A stretch of 64,000 nt of DNA from Chytriomyces cf. hyalinus JEL632 (GCA_025435555.1 JAIWWG010000081.1:91969-155968); one strand, 5' to 3'. Positions 49,181 through 60,157 are shown, numbered from the stretch's first letter. A program made the numbers and translations. Notes: a model not told the origin generated them from the sequence alone.

Positions 49181-52100
49181 ATGTCCCTCCAGTACAACCT
49201 CCTCGCCCTGCTCTTTGCTATTGCCCAGACCGCACTCGCCCACACACGTAAGATACCCCAACTCTCTCTCACTGCACTTCCATTCTAACGCTTCCAAAAA
49301 CGGTATTTGCAGCTGGCAGCCCCGACGACCACGACCACGACCACGACGAAGAACTCAGCGCCCTCGGAAACGTGACTCTGGATGCATGCGCTGCATTGGG
49401 TGAAGAGATCCAGTACAACCAAAACCTGCACATTGGTGGAATCTTTATCCTGCTGGCTGTGTCCGGGCTTGGAGTCATTTCTACGAGCATGTTGTCCAAA
49501 TTCAAGACGTCCATGGTGTCCAAGCTGTTGCTGGTGAGTGTTGTGTAAAATCTACTTTGACAAGTCTTTTGTTTTACTGAATGACAAAACACCAACAGAT
49601 TTTCAAAATGTTTGGTATCGGAGTCCTTGCTTCCACTGCATGGATGCATATTCTCCCAAGCGCATTTGAAGATTTCGGTAACCCATGCCTGGACGCCGGC
49701 TGGCAAAAGTTTGGAGTCGGCTACGTGGGCCTGTTTGGTCTCATTGCCGCCTTCATTGCCCAACAAATGGAAATGCTCTTTGTCGGCAGACACAAGATCA
49801 AATCCACTCAAGAAAAGGACGCCATGGCCCTCGCCCCAACAATCGAAGACGGCGCAGTTGGACCTCATAGCCATCACACTGATAACAAGGAAATGACTGT
49901 CATTTTGTTGGAAGCCGGAATCATGTTCCATTCAGTGATTATTGGGCTTACGTTGGGTGTGGCTGCGGATGATGAGTTTACTTCGTTGCTTGCGGCGATT
50001 TGTTTCCACCAGGTTTGTTTCATAGTTTGTTGTTGACGACTTTTCAAGTTACTCTAAGAGTGACCAATGCCCCCTGGTGGTGGTGACAGTTGAGCGAAGG
50101 GGGAGCGAGTGGGAGCGAGCGAGCCAGCGAGCCAATTTACCTGGTGGTGGTGACAGTTGAGCGAAGGGGGAGCGAGTGGGAGCGAGCGAGCCAGCGAGCC
50201 AATTTACTGAAAGATCGGTCGATATTTATTTCACTGTTTACACGCAATCATATAGATCAAGAAAGGAGGAGATCGTACCCTGGTGGTGGTGACAGTTGAG
50301 CGAAGGGGGAGCGAGTGGGAGCGAGCGAGCCAGCGAGCCAATTTACTGAAAGATCGGTAAATTCGTCGTGACAGCTCTCACTTCCCATTCACCATCACCA
50401 GGGGAAAAATTATAAATAAATAGAACCAATCAAAGCTGCTGAGCCAGTTGAAAACGTCGGGGTGCATCCGACACACACCCCCCCAAATGGCTAGGCAGTA
50501 ATGCTTTCTTCGCCAAAAGCGCGACGACAGTCTGTGAATTTCGTCGATCCAACGCCTTTTGTAAGAATATCAGCCCACATAAGAGGGTCGGGGCAGTGGC
50601 CAACAGTAATAAGGTTCTGACGAACTTGATCCCGTAGAAACGCATACTTGATGTCGAGGTGCTTGGTTTTGTGCCTGAGTGCCCCCTCCTCCATGTTAAA
50701 GACTGCCCCTTTGTTATCAGTCCACACTTGTGACGGCACTTCCTGCGGATGACCCAACCATTCGAGCATGTTTCGAACCCAGATAACCTCTTTCACCAGG
50801 GAGCATGCAGCAATCACTTCAGCAGAGACAGTCGAGTCAGCAACTATTGGCTGACGCTTGCTGAAGCTAAGAACTGCTGATGTCCCTACACGAACCAAAA
50901 CTCCTGTTGTTGACCGCCGAGTGTTTACGTCACCAGCAAAATCAGAATCTGAGTATCCCTCCACCACCAGCTTGCGACCAGTGCGTTTGAAACATAGACC
51001 GTGATCTCGAGTGTTGTTGAGATATTCGAGTAATTCCTGAGCAGCTTTCCAGTGGATGATTCGAGTATTAGTTGTGTGTCGCGCTAGCTTTCCCACAGCA
51101 TACTGGATGACAGGGCGAGTCACAGTTAAAAATTGGAGTTTGCCCACTAGTCTGAAATAATTGCGGTCTTTCATGAAGTGGAGGTCATCGTGGCTCGGAT
51201 CACACACTGCATCAAATTCCTTGTCGTTTACTGAGCGATAGGGCTGGGTTCGCCTGCCGTATGGGTTTTCGAGGAATTCATCCAGAATGTTCTCCAGATA
51301 AGCAGCCTGGTTGAGTGTGGCTTGCCCTTCCTGGAACCTGAATACAATACTGATGAACTGATCCACCTTGGGCTTGACTGTCATCTTGAAATGCTTGGTC
51401 CCGAGGTCCGAGATGAGTTCGTCCAGCTCTGCCTGAATCTCCCGATCTGCCGCCCACGCAAAATCATCTGCCCATACCAGCACCAATATGAGCCTTTCCA
51501 CTCCCTCTTTGACAATCACCTTTTTGAAGATCATTGGTTCGTGTGGACATCGCTGCATTCCCATCATTTCCAAAGCCTTGTCCCGTTTGAGTTCCCATTG
51601 CCTCGAAGCCTGCTTTTGCCCATACATGGCTTGCAGCAACTCCAACACCTTTCCCTGGTCTTCTGGAGCCACCTCCATTCCCTGCGGTATCTTAATGTGC
51701 ATAACGCGATCTCGATCTGCCACTAGGTGAGCCCCCATAGCATCTGATTGCCTTGTCACCATTTTGCGCTCCACCACTTCCACTGTCCACAGTTTGAGGG
51801 AGTGCATGTATGGAGTTGAAGCATGAGTCTTGTCGTAGTCTTCGCCGGCCACTTGTCTCCTACCGTCGAGGACCAGACGAGCTTTGTACTTGGTCTCCCC
51901 AGTGGTGTCATCCTTCTTGACTTTTAGAACCCAGATGGTGTTGAGAGTTTTCGCCCCCTTTGGCAGCCTGACTAGCCGCCAGACTTTGAGACCCCAGAAC
52001 TGATCTAGCTCCTTGTTGATGGCTTCCTTCCACTTGGGGTCTTTGAGTCCCTCTGAAATGCGTGGGCCATTTAGAGTTGACAGTGCAAGTTGGTTGTGAT

Positions 52101-55100
52101 TTCCCACTTCTTCTAGAGTTCCGTCTGTGACGGACAAAAGTGCCTCTCGTTCTTCATCTGAGAATCCGTCATTCCCGAGCGTACGGCTCCATGCGGGCAT
52201 CGGTCCAGTGCGAGATCGTGTTGCGCGGGGTGCAGGTGTTGGAGTTGGTGGGGCGCTTCCTTCCGATTGAGTGCCCGAATCCTGCTCGTCCTCTGTGAAC
52301 AGCTCGTTGAATGGTGTTACTGGTCCATCATTTCCCCCTCGTTCAGATCCAAATGCTGTGTGGTACTCAGATTCAGGTGAGTTCGGCAAGTCCAGGCGTG
52401 GAGGGGATTCGCTATCGATATCCTTTTCACCCCCTTGACTATTTTGTGTTGAGTGGTGTTCAAAAATCAGAGACTGAGATTCCGGATTATTTCGAAGAAG
52501 ACCCCAGTTTCGACGTTTTTTGAGGTTTGTTGAAATCGCCTCCGGCGCTTGGGGAGCTCCATTATCGTGGCGAAAATCGGCCCAGGAGAGAGTCTTGACT
52601 GGATTGTGGAGAGGATTCACATTGCTTGGGTCAAACTGATCCTCTATGAAGGCCACATCTCGGCTGACCACAACAGAATAGGGATCACCATCTCGAGTGA
52701 GAATGCGATAGCCTGGGTTTTCACGTCGAGGTTGCCATGGATAGTTAGAATGACCAATGTATCGGCCCTTCACTGCTCGGGGACTCGATTTGCCCTCTGT
52801 GCGATTCTTTGGAAGCTCGTATGCGTACGCAACACAGAAAAGCGTCTTCAGATCACGAACTGTTGGCTTGGATCCAAATAGGGCTTCGTGTGGTGTGATG
52901 GTATCCTCTTTGTGCAGAAAAGAATTGTAGATTTCAGCTTGGTGGTTGAGACCATCAACCCAGAGATTAGTTGGAGCATTTGCCTGGATGGTCAAAGCAC
53001 GGTGTCTGTCCATGGCAATGCGGTGGTATCCCTCTTCCATTCCAAGTGACTGAGGCTGTTCTGTCCCCGTGTTGACGTACGAGACTCCACTCTCTCGGCA
53101 TGCTTCAAGAAACCAAGTTGGGTAATTTTCACCGCCTTTGTCAAGGGACCATGATCTGAGCTTTTGTCCAGTAGTTCTCTCCAACCATTGTTTTGACCAC
53201 TGATACAGCTTGGCAGCTTTGGCTTTGCTGTCAACTCCAAAGCCAAAACGATATCCTAACGCATTTCTGACCGTGAGAGTCAGATAACAGCTGCTCCCCC
53301 CAAGTGACTTGTTGTTGTGTGAGAACACCATCAGATCTGCAGTCACGACTTCGAGCAGTTTGTCCGGCAGGTAACGCGCACCTAGAGATCGTGGGTGTGG
53401 AAGCCGGTACATCTTGGCCAGGACACAAGCTTCACAGTTGCACGCCACTTCTGTATCATCGGTCTTGTCTGATAGCATGAGATCCAGACCGTCTGCAGCT
53501 GCAAGCCGAAATGTCCGTTCAAGAGCCTTGTCTCCAATGTGGGTACGATTGTGCCATACAAGGTTCCTTGTCTTCCAAGATGGAGCAACCACTAGCGCTG
53601 GTTGAGGGGAATGCTTGATTGTGATGGGAAATAACCCTCCCTTTTTGAAACCTTTTGCAAACACTTGTCGTGGTCCATCTGCCGGGAAATATCCAATGCT
53701 TGCACTCATGTCAGAGTGATCAAACAAGACACTGTACTTGTTCTTGGTAAGGACGTCGTTGACACTTAGCAGATTGTGGGTGGCATGTGGTGTGTGCTCG
53801 ATGGGAGGAGTAGTGTACACTACTGGAACTGCTGAGGTGCCTGATATAGAGCCCTCACGACCGCTCCCTGCAATCCTGCCCCCATTTATCCCACTCCATG
53901 TTGTAGGAATGCAAGGTGTTTGTGCAAACGCTGGATGGTTTCCCAGTGAACCTGATGCTGCTGAATCCAGATTGAGCGTGATTGGGTCCTCCCTTGAAAT
54001 GGACAGAGCATACGCATCCATGTTGTTTATTGGGAGAAACACGAAACCCAAAGCTTGATTAGCAACGCCTTGCTTGGGCTGGTTCCCACGATTTTCCGAC
54101 TTGACCATGACCACTGGAACATTTTCTCCTGAAGTCCGTGGAAATGCCAGATTCTTGCACCCAATGGCTTTTGCTGCTGCTTCAGCACTTTCAAAAGTCA
54201 CCCAGGCCAGTCCTGACGGCTTTCCATCAGATCTGGTACCAATAGAGATGCGTGTCGTTGGTCCGAAATTTTCCATTGCTGCTTTGAGAGTCTCCTCTGA
54301 GATATTCCACGGCAGCTGACGAACAAACACTTCATTTTTATCCCTCTCTCCCCGGCTTGCCGGCACCATCCAAGTCCCACCAGCCGGATTTCTTGAACGG
54401 GTCCCAACTTTTGAGGCAGCACGCTCCACCTGAAGTGCCGCTCCTGATACCAGAGAGTCCATCTCCCCACGCTGGGCTTGGACCTGACGAATTTCTGCTG
54501 CCTCGAATTGCAAGAAAGCCTTCATAGTGGTCACAGTCTTGCAGGGATTTGGTGTGCCATCATCCTTGAGGTTTCGAAGAAACTTGTCCTTGTACACTTT
54601 GAAGTCTTCTTCTTTGAGTCCGAAACGCAGACGATTTCCCCACTCAAGATGTTGGGCCTCACGACCAATCGCATCTGGGAAACCATAACGAGCAAGACGG
54701 ATAATGAGATCATCAGCTCGCACCATATATTCCAGTGGCGTCTCATGTGGCAACTGTGTTATTTTGATGAGCTTCTCACGGAGCGTGTCGATCATGAGCT
54801 GCTTGTCGTGATTGATTTCCTGCATTAAAACGTCCCAGCGTTGCTTCACTGTCGATGGGCTTGTAGGGTCCTCCATAATAAACTTGGCCAGATCGTCATC
54901 GAGATGTTGGCGAACCAACTTGGTGATGTCTGCTTGGATGGATCTGAAGCCCCGAGCCTGTGTCATGAAATCGCTATTGTCCTCTGCTTTGGCCTCACGA
55001 GCAGGGACATACGACAAATTCAACGCCGGATTTGGCAGCTGCTCGGCTCGGGCAACAACAGCAGGCCGTGCGGGATACTCGTCTTGGAGTGGAGCCGGCA

Positions 55101-56237
55101 TGTCTCGATGGATGAAATCCGTAATGTCCAGTGGATCCCCATGTCTGTATCCTTTTGGAAACTCGATGGCTGAGTTGAGTTCGAGAAGCAATTCCGCCGC
55201 CCATTTTGGAAAGGCTTCGATGCCGTCTTTTCGGGTAAGGAGGTTGATTTTGTTGGTCGGCTTGGGTGCCATGTTTTGATGTTTCGTTGTGGTTCAGTGC
55301 TCAATCAGTGACTGTTCAGACTCTTAATCTAAGAGTGACCAATGCCCCCTGGTGGTGGTGACAGTTGAGCGAAGGGGGAGCGAGTGGGAGCGAGCGAGCC
55401 AGCGAGCCAATTTACCTGGTGGTGGTGACAGTTGAGCGAAGGGGGAGCGAGTGGGAGCGAGCGAGCCAGCGAGCCAATTTACTGAAAGATCGGTCGATAT
55501 TTATTTCACTGTTTACACGCAATCATATAGATCAAGAAAGGAGGAGATCGTACCCTGGTGGTGGTGACAGTTGAGCGAAGGGGGAGCGAGTGGGAGCGAG
55601 CGAGCCAGCGAGCCAATTTACTGAAAGATCGGTAAATTCGTCGTGACAGCTCTCACTTCCCATTCACCATCACCAGGGGAAAAATTATAAATAAATAGAA
55701 CCAATCAAAGCTGCTGAGCCAGTTGAAAACGTCGGGGTGCATCCGACACATACTCACCCTTACCCAATGACGACCTTTTCCACAACACCAGCTTTTTGAA
55801 GGAATGGCGCTCGGAGTCATGATTGGCGCATTGAACCTGAAACGCATGCAAAAGGTGGCCCTGTGCATCCTGTACCCAATCACTACCCCAATCGGAATCG
55901 CCATCGGTGTCGGAGTCCACAACGCATTCAACCCAAACTCGCATGGTCTCATTCTGACTCAAGGAATTCTCAACTCATTGAGGTGAGTCTTTGTTCAATC
56001 ACATTTTACCTGAAATTGAATCATCGTACTGATATTAGCCCCTCCTCCCTTTTTTATTTTTTATTGAATTTTGTCAGTGCCGGTATTCTGTTTTACAACA
56101 CGTACACTGAATTGATGAGTGAAGAAATCAGCCACAATGTTGCCTTCCGCGCGTATGCTCCTTCTTTCAAGGCAGTCTGCTTCCTTGCCATGTACGTTGG
56201 TGCCGCAGCGATGGCGATCATTGCGATTTGGGCGTAA
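49181..56237 (+). CDS. ZIP-family zinc/iron transporter with a retrotransposon in intron 3
   Basis: Imports zinc or iron across the plasma or an internal membrane. Five exons: the signal-like N-terminus MSLQYNLLALLFAIAQTALA and a His/Asp-rich loop (HDHDHDEE), the first helices (GGIFILLAVSGLGVIS), FGIGVLASTAWMHILPSAFE, a variable loop with HSHH, and HSVIIGLTLGVAADD (TM4). Across intron 3 follow FHQLFEGMALGVMIG (TM5, HxxxEG) and the last helices, ending MAIIAIWA. Metal-binding histidines of TM4 and TM5 are intact. Intron 3 spans 50013-55791. Without the inserted element and one copy of the target duplication it would be about 78 bases, like the others. The gene can still be correctly spliced if the 5.8-kb intron is recognised. 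Confidence 0.92.
50050..50054 (+). repeat. Target-site duplication, left copy (TACTC)
   Basis: TACTC here and at 55751-55755 flank the retrotransposon exactly and were one site in intron 3 before insertion. A 5-base duplication is normal for Ty1/copia integrases. Confidence 0.85.
50055..50475 (-). repeat. 3' LTR of the copia element (421 bp)
   Basis: In element orientation it runs from TGTGTCGGATG to ACTCTTA, so the usual terminal CA is replaced by TA. It contains three near-perfect 67-bp units (50074-50140, 50141-50207, 50280-50346, plus-strand coordinates), two of them directly adjacent, each with a ctggtggtggtgacag start and repeated gcgagc steps. A TATTTATAA-like box lies near its element-5' end. 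Confidence 0.92.
50491..55272 (-). CDS. Copia Gag-Pol polyprotein with an RRM-like domain
   Basis: 1593 residues, one frame. Residues 1-270 form a UBN2-like Gag capsid region. Residues about 313-391 read as an RNA-recognition motif (RNP2-like VFVRQL, RNP1-like GKPSGLAWVTF), with no CCHC zinc knuckle. The protease has LNLDSAASGS near 433-442, with Ala where the usual D-S/T-G has Gly. Integrase follows: HHCC (H574, H578, C613, C616), aspartates near 646 and 711, and a Glu near 746. Reverse transcriptase (about 1090-1330) has WADDF in place of the usual YVDD. RNase H (about 1440-1570) contains YSDSDFAGD and DNKGAV. The start at 55272 leaves a 57-base leader after the 5' LTR. No stop or frameshift separates gag from pol. 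The RRM call is from pattern only. Confidence 0.95.
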   Translation of the reverse strand: MAPKPTNKINLLTRKDGIEAFPKWAAELLLELNSAIEFPKGYRHGDPLDITDFIHRDMPAPLQDEYPARPAVVARAEQLPNPALNLSYVPAREAKAEDNSDFMTQARGFRSIQADITKLVRQHLDDDLAKFIMEDPTSPSTVKQRWDVLMQEINHDKQLMIDTLREKLIKITQLPHETPLEYMVRADDLIIRLARYGFPDAIGREAQHLEWGNRLRFGLKEEDFKVYKDKFLRNLKDDGTPNPCKTVTTMKAFLQFEAAEIRQVQAQRGEMDSLVSGAALQVERAASKVGTRSRNPAGGTWMVPASRGERDKNEVFVRQLPWNISEETLKAAMENFGPTTRISIGTRSDGKPSGLAWVTFESAEAAAKAIGCKNLAFPRTSGENVPVVMVKSENRGNQPKQGVANQALGFVFLPINNMDAYALSISREDPITLNLDSAASGSLGNHPAFAQTPCIPTTWSGINGGRIAGSGREGSISGTSAVPVVYTTPPIEHTPHATHNLLSVNDVLTKNKYSVLFDHSDMSASIGYFPADGPRQVFAKGFKKGGLFPITIKHSPQPALVVAPSWKTRNLVWHNRTHIGDKALERTFRLAAADGLDLMLSDKTDDTEVACNCEACVLAKMYRLPHPRSLGARYLPDKLLEVVTADLMVFSHNNKSLGGSSCYLTLTVRNALGYRFGFGVDSKAKAAKLYQWSKQWLERTTGQKLRSWSLDKGGENYPTWFLEACRESGVSYVNTGTEQPQSLGMEEGYHRIAMDRHRALTIQANAPTNLWVDGLNHQAEIYNSFLHKEDTITPHEALFGSKPTVRDLKTLFCVAYAYELPKNRTEGKSSPRAVKGRYIGHSNYPWQPRRENPGYRILTRDGDPYSVVVSRDVAFIEDQFDPSNVNPLHNPVKTLSWADFRHDNGAPQAPEAISTNLKKRRNWGLLRNNPESQSLIFEHHSTQNSQGGEKDIDSESPPRLDLPNSPESEYHTAFGSERGGNDGPVTPFNELFTEDEQDSGTQSEGSAPPTPTPAPRATRSRTGPMPAWSRTLGNDGFSDEEREALLSVTDGTLEEVGNHNQLALSTLNGPRISEGLKDPKWKEAINKELDQFWGLKVWRLVRLPKGAKTLNTIWVLKVKKDDTTGETKYKARLVLDGRRQVAGEDYDKTHASTPYMHSLKLWTVEVVERKMVTRQSDAMGAHLVADRDRVMHIKIPQGMEVAPEDQGKVLELLQAMYGQKQASRQWELKRDKALEMMGMQRCPHEPMIFKKVIVKEGVERLILVLVWADDFAWAADREIQAELDELISDLGTKHFKMTVKPKVDQFISIVFRFQEGQATLNQAAYLENILDEFLENPYGRRTQPYRSVNDKEFDAVCDPSHDDLHFMKDRNYFRLVGKLQFLTVTRPVIQYAVGKLARHTTNTRIIHWKAAQELLEYLNNTRDHGLCFKRTGRKLVVEGYSDSDFAGDVNTRRSTTGVLVRVGTSAVLSFSKRQPIVADSTVSAEVIAACSLVKEVIWVRNMLEWLGHPQEVPSQVWTDNKGAVFNMEEGALRHKTKHLDIKYAFLRDQVRQNLITVGHCPDPLMWADILTKGVGSTKFTDCRRAFGEESITA
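55330..55750 (-). repeat. 5' LTR of the copia element (421 bp)
   Basis: It matches 50055-50475 base for base as far as I can read, including the three 67-bp internal units (55349, 55416 and 55555). In element orientation it drives transcription toward lower coordinates, opposite to the ZIP gene. Confidence 0.92.
55751..55755 (+). repeat. Target-site duplication, right copy (TACTC)
   Basis: This is the second TACTC flank. After it the ZIP intron resumes (acccttacccaatgacg...) and ends at the acceptor ccag, position 55791. Confidence 0.85.
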
Positions 56238-56742
56238 ACAGGGGAACTCTTGCGGGTCTCCTTTTTTAAAGATACAAACATTATTATTATATGCTGCAAG
56301 TTATAGGGAACGTTAAAGTAAAGTTCAAGGGCACAAAAATGACAAAAATAAATCTGATTTTTTTGAGTACTCTGAGTTTGGAGTTTTGTTTGCTTGCATT
56401 CGGGGGCTCGGAAGTTGGTAATTGCAAGCACACAGATTGGGTGAGGTGGAGTTGGTTGCTGTTTGAGCGTAAAGAAACTTTGCCACATGTTACTCTTGGA
56501 GGGACGACTGCGCGCTCCTTGGTGACGTTGAAAAACTGGTCCAGCTTTGCAGTGACCGTTTTGAACAAGCTTTTGAAAGAACATTTACTCCTTTTGTCAT
56601 TCTTTTGGCAAGAAACAATTTGATCTCTGGTAATGGTTACCAAATCCTACACGCACTCTCTTGGCGAACAAAAAATTCATAAGAATCGGCGATTTTGCTC
56701 AACTAGAGTCTTCATTTTTGCGGGGATAACGCTACACTACTT
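56238..56742. other. Convergent intergenic region
   Basis: This is the 3' region between the ZIP gene (+) and the GCFC gene (-). The plus frame 56291-56623 and the minus frame 56093-56584 are open but overlap each other with no domains. I read the stretch as noncoding. Confidence 0.5.
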
Positions 56743-59738
56743 TCACACCAGCATCACCGCCACACGATCCAAAACAGCACGATTCTCCCGCCCAACAACA
56801 TGCACAGCAAACCACTTGATTTGCTTATGCACCACCGCCAGCAACTGCGGATACGCTGCATTCCAATCGCCAGGAATACATCCAAGAATCTGTCCTCACC
56901 CAAAAAAAATAGTAAATCACAAAACCCAAGGACAACGAAAAGGAAAAAACATACCGCTTCATACTTCAAAACATCGTCAGGACAAGCCATGGGACCCGCA
57001 AGAAACGCGAGCAAGTACTGGCTCAACAATGTATCAATCAAAACTGATTTCAAGGTGTCGCGAGGGCCAATGGCTCGCAGGTTGAACAGGTTGCTAAACA
57101 GCTTGGATAAAGAATTCAAAAAAAAAGTTAGGCATGAGCAACAGAGAAACAAAAAACGAGCGCGCATGTACCGTGAAAGCATGCCAAAAGACGGCATCGC
57201 GCGCTACTTTCGAGATTGGCGCCGAATTCGTTGGCTGCGTCATGTCTGCTGGATATGCCTTCATCACTGCCATCACAGTAGCCTCCACATGCCCAATAAC
57301 AGCATCCATCAACCCCTAACACAAAAAAAAACCCCGACTTAAAACAAACGGGCTTCGCAAACTCAATCAAAACCCTCCCAAACCTTGAACGCAGTAGACT
57401 TGCGACCCGCATGCTCCTCCAACATTAACAACACAGATACAAGACGCTTCATGGCACTTTTTGAAAACAAGTCGACAGTCGCAACCAGCTTTTTGACATG
57501 CGGGAGCACAGATTTTTTGACAACCATGCAAATCAAAGGGTCATTGTCGAGGTCGGAAGGATCTTCAGCGTCAAATTCGGACATTTGGCTGATCAAGTCA
57601 TGCCAACTCATGTCATCCATTCTAATTGCCTGGCAAACCAAACGGAAGAAAGTTGTGAGAAACGCGGGCGTACTTAATTGTAACAAACAACCCAAACCTG
57701 CGTTTCGAACGGATTCCAATCGCAAATTTGAATCTTGACAAACGGCGCCAGCGCTTGATGCACAGTGAGACGCGCATACGAGCGTCGAAAGTCTCCGTCG
57801 TATTTATCTTTCCAGGCAGAAAACAGCGCAACAATCACTTTCATGTCCTTGTACTCTTCAGAAACATCCGACAAGAGAATCGTGCGTTTGGATTGAATGG
57901 ATTCTGATGAACGAGACTTACACGTTAGAATCACGGGGGTACAGAGAGCAAAGCGTAATTCTCACCAACTGCGTCCGCATACGCTCTCAACTGAGACGAA
58001 CTCACTTGTTCCTCTGCAGAAACCAAAACCGCCACGTCTTCCGCAGTCACCACAGAAACCACACCACCTCCTTTCAACTCCCTCCCAAACTCATCCACCA
58101 TCACAGCATCCCCTGAACCAACCACCGAAGCCGCCATCAACACAGCATCCAACCTCTCCCGCCTCGCATCTTCCACAGCATCCTTCAATGCGCCACACCC
58201 TTCCTCCAACTGCCCAACAAGTTCTTCAAACAATGGCATCTTGGCATCCAACAAATCCGCAAAACTGCTCCACCGCGCAACAAGTTCCTGATAAAACGTG
58301 TACCGCTTTTTGGCCGTGTCGAGGTCAGCTTCAATGCGCGCTTTACTCGCAAGTGCCGCGGTGCGCGCGGTTTCGAGGTGTGTGAGTTGTGTCGCAGAGT
58401 GTTCCGATTCAAGTGTGAAATGGGCGAGGGTTTCAGTCAACGCAGATACGACTTTTGCGGGTGCGAGAAGCGGGGTTGGGTTCGGGATGGCGAATTCGTC
58501 GTAGCCCAGGAATTCATTGCTGAATCGCGAGTCTTCTTCGTCATCATTGTTGTTGGAGTTTTTGTTGCGGCGAGATTGGTTTGAAAAGAGGGAGCCGGCT
58601 TTCCGGATTTGGTCTTGCTGCCACATTTCGTCGTCATGTCTTTCGCCCTCATCCGATTCATTGCCGTCACTTTTTGATAAATAAAGTGAGTCTACGACGA
58701 GCAGCAGGCTAAAAAAAAAAAGGAATGCACTTACATGTCACCCAGTGTGGCTTGTATGGCTTTCTTGCGGTCGCGTTTCAATTCATCGGCAGTTTTGTTA
58801 CCAAACTGAATTCGACTGCCTTGATGTGCTTCAAATGGCTCGGGTTCATCTTCTTCTTGCTCTTCCGTCACAAGACGGGATTCGAGTTTTTTCGAAGATT
58901 TCTGAGTAAATAGTAAAAATCCAAGAATATGAGAATGAGAAAGTACCGGGAAAGAGAAGGAATCTGAGAAGCGGGTGTGCTGGTGGGAACTCACATCGTG
59001 TGAGACATATAGGGACTCCTTTGGCAGAGTATACCATGGGACAGGATTGAAAGAGGGTATATGTTTGACGGGGCGTTGTTTATGTTTTACAGGGCGGGAG
59101 GAATGCATGGACAGAGAAGAGCGGGGAGCAGCAGGAAACAGTTGAATAGAATCCAAGGCCGAACGTACCGAATCCAAAGAAATAAAATCATCGTTGTTTG
59201 CATCCTCATTGGCCGCATTTGCCATTCGGTTCCGCTTCTCATCGCGCAGTTTCTTGAGCGCGAAAATCTCGGCCGAGTCCAAGATGCGTGTTGCATCTAA
59301 ATTCGCGTCGTCAGTATCATCGTTGTTATCGTTCATAGGAGCTCGCATAGATAACGGCATTTGACTGTCTGCGAGTAGTTTCAGACTCTCTTGGGAGTAC
59401 AGCCCAGCCGCTGATGTTGTTCCTGATGTTGCTGCTGTTGAAGTGGGAGCAGAGACAGACGACGAGGACAAGGCTGCCTTCTTTTCCTTTCTTTCTCTCT
59501 TTTCTCGCCGTGCTTTCAATGCAGCAAGGGCGTCCATGCCGCTGTCCTCTCCGTCAAGAAGCGGTGCTGAGAAGGTGACTGCGGGTATTGTATCTGACTG
59601 TTTGCTTGCATGTTTCGCGGGTTGTTTGCTCTGTAGCGGCACTGTATTTGCACCAGTCTCGTTGTCGCTGTTGTTGTCGCTGTCTGCTTGGCGAATGCGG
59701 GCTTTTGGCTTGTTGGTCTTTTTACGAACGCTGAACAT
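56743..59738 (-). CDS. GCFC/PAXBP1-like protein (spliceosome-associated)
   Basis: The family links splicing factors and chromatin; PAXBP1/GCFC2 act in lariat-spliceosome disassembly or nuclear RNA processing. The N-terminus (MFSVRKKTNKPKARIRQADS) and the Ser/Asp-rich low-complexity region with ALKARREKRERKEKK and AEIFALKKLRDEKRNR are typical. Later exons give WQQDQIRKAG (family EQEQIRKG), a coiled coil around LDTAKKRYTFYQELVARWSS and FADLLDAKMPLFEELVGQLE, KVIVALFSAWKDKYDGDFRR, then SYARLTVHQALAPFVKIQIC followed by DWNPFE. Further downstream are VVKKSVLPHVKKLV, LLSQYLLAFLAGPM and a last exon ending VGRENRAVLDRVAVMLV. The order agrees with GCFC family members. Introns (about seven) are short, and some junctions near 57100-57400 are uncertain. 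Confidence 0.78.
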
Positions 59739-60157
59739 ATTTCCAGGATTTTAAATTTACATTTGGTAAAATGTTTGTGACATCAAGACATGTCGATTCG
59801 CAAGCGCAAATGCTGAAGCAGGATCTGCTGTGTAGTGATAGTTGAAATAGGCTGCTGTGGGTGTACACGCGCCAGATGAGATGCAGTTGCATGACAGGGC
59901 AGCCACCAGAGTCCCTGTCTGTCCATCCCTCTCCACACCACCTCTCTCCTCCCTCTCTACTCCTCTTCCCACAGCTTATAGAAATGACAGCATCACCAAT
60001 CCGCCCAGTCCCAGTCCAATAAAGACAGTCCACTTTTGCATTTAAAAAAGAGTTCAAACCCTCCTGAACACTCGGAAATGTTGAACATGCAGGCACAAAT
60101 TCAGTCAAAAAGGAGCAAATTCCCATCCCTCCCAAAAAATACGAACTAAAACCAGCC
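59739..60157. other. Divergent gap, possible tiny gene
   Basis: It holds the upstream region of the GCFC gene (-) and the collagen-like gene (+). On the minus strand near 60045 a short frame encodes MQKWTVFIGLGLGGLVMLSF, a single membrane helix, then hits a stop. Another minus frame lies at 59757-59972. They might be exons of one small membrane protein, but I cannot choose splice sites. Confidence 0.35.

Larger units (their letters stand above)
50055..55750 (-). mobile_element. Complete Ty1/copia LTR retrotransposon
   Basis: A 5696-base element in antisense orientation within the ZIP gene. Two LTRs of 421 bases appear identical by eye, a 5-bp duplication flanks it, and one uninterrupted 1593-codon gag-pol frame fills the interior. 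The integrase-before-reverse-transcriptase order defines the copia group. A G-rich polypurine tract (minus strand tttgggggggtg, at 50476-50487) adjoins the 3' LTR. The identical LTRs and open frame indicate a recent insertion that may still be active. Confidence 0.95.

Noticed and set aside
50074-50346. CRISPR-like array of short repeats
   Set aside because: There are only three 67-bp units, two with no spacer between them, and all lie within retrotransposon LTRs of a eukaryote.
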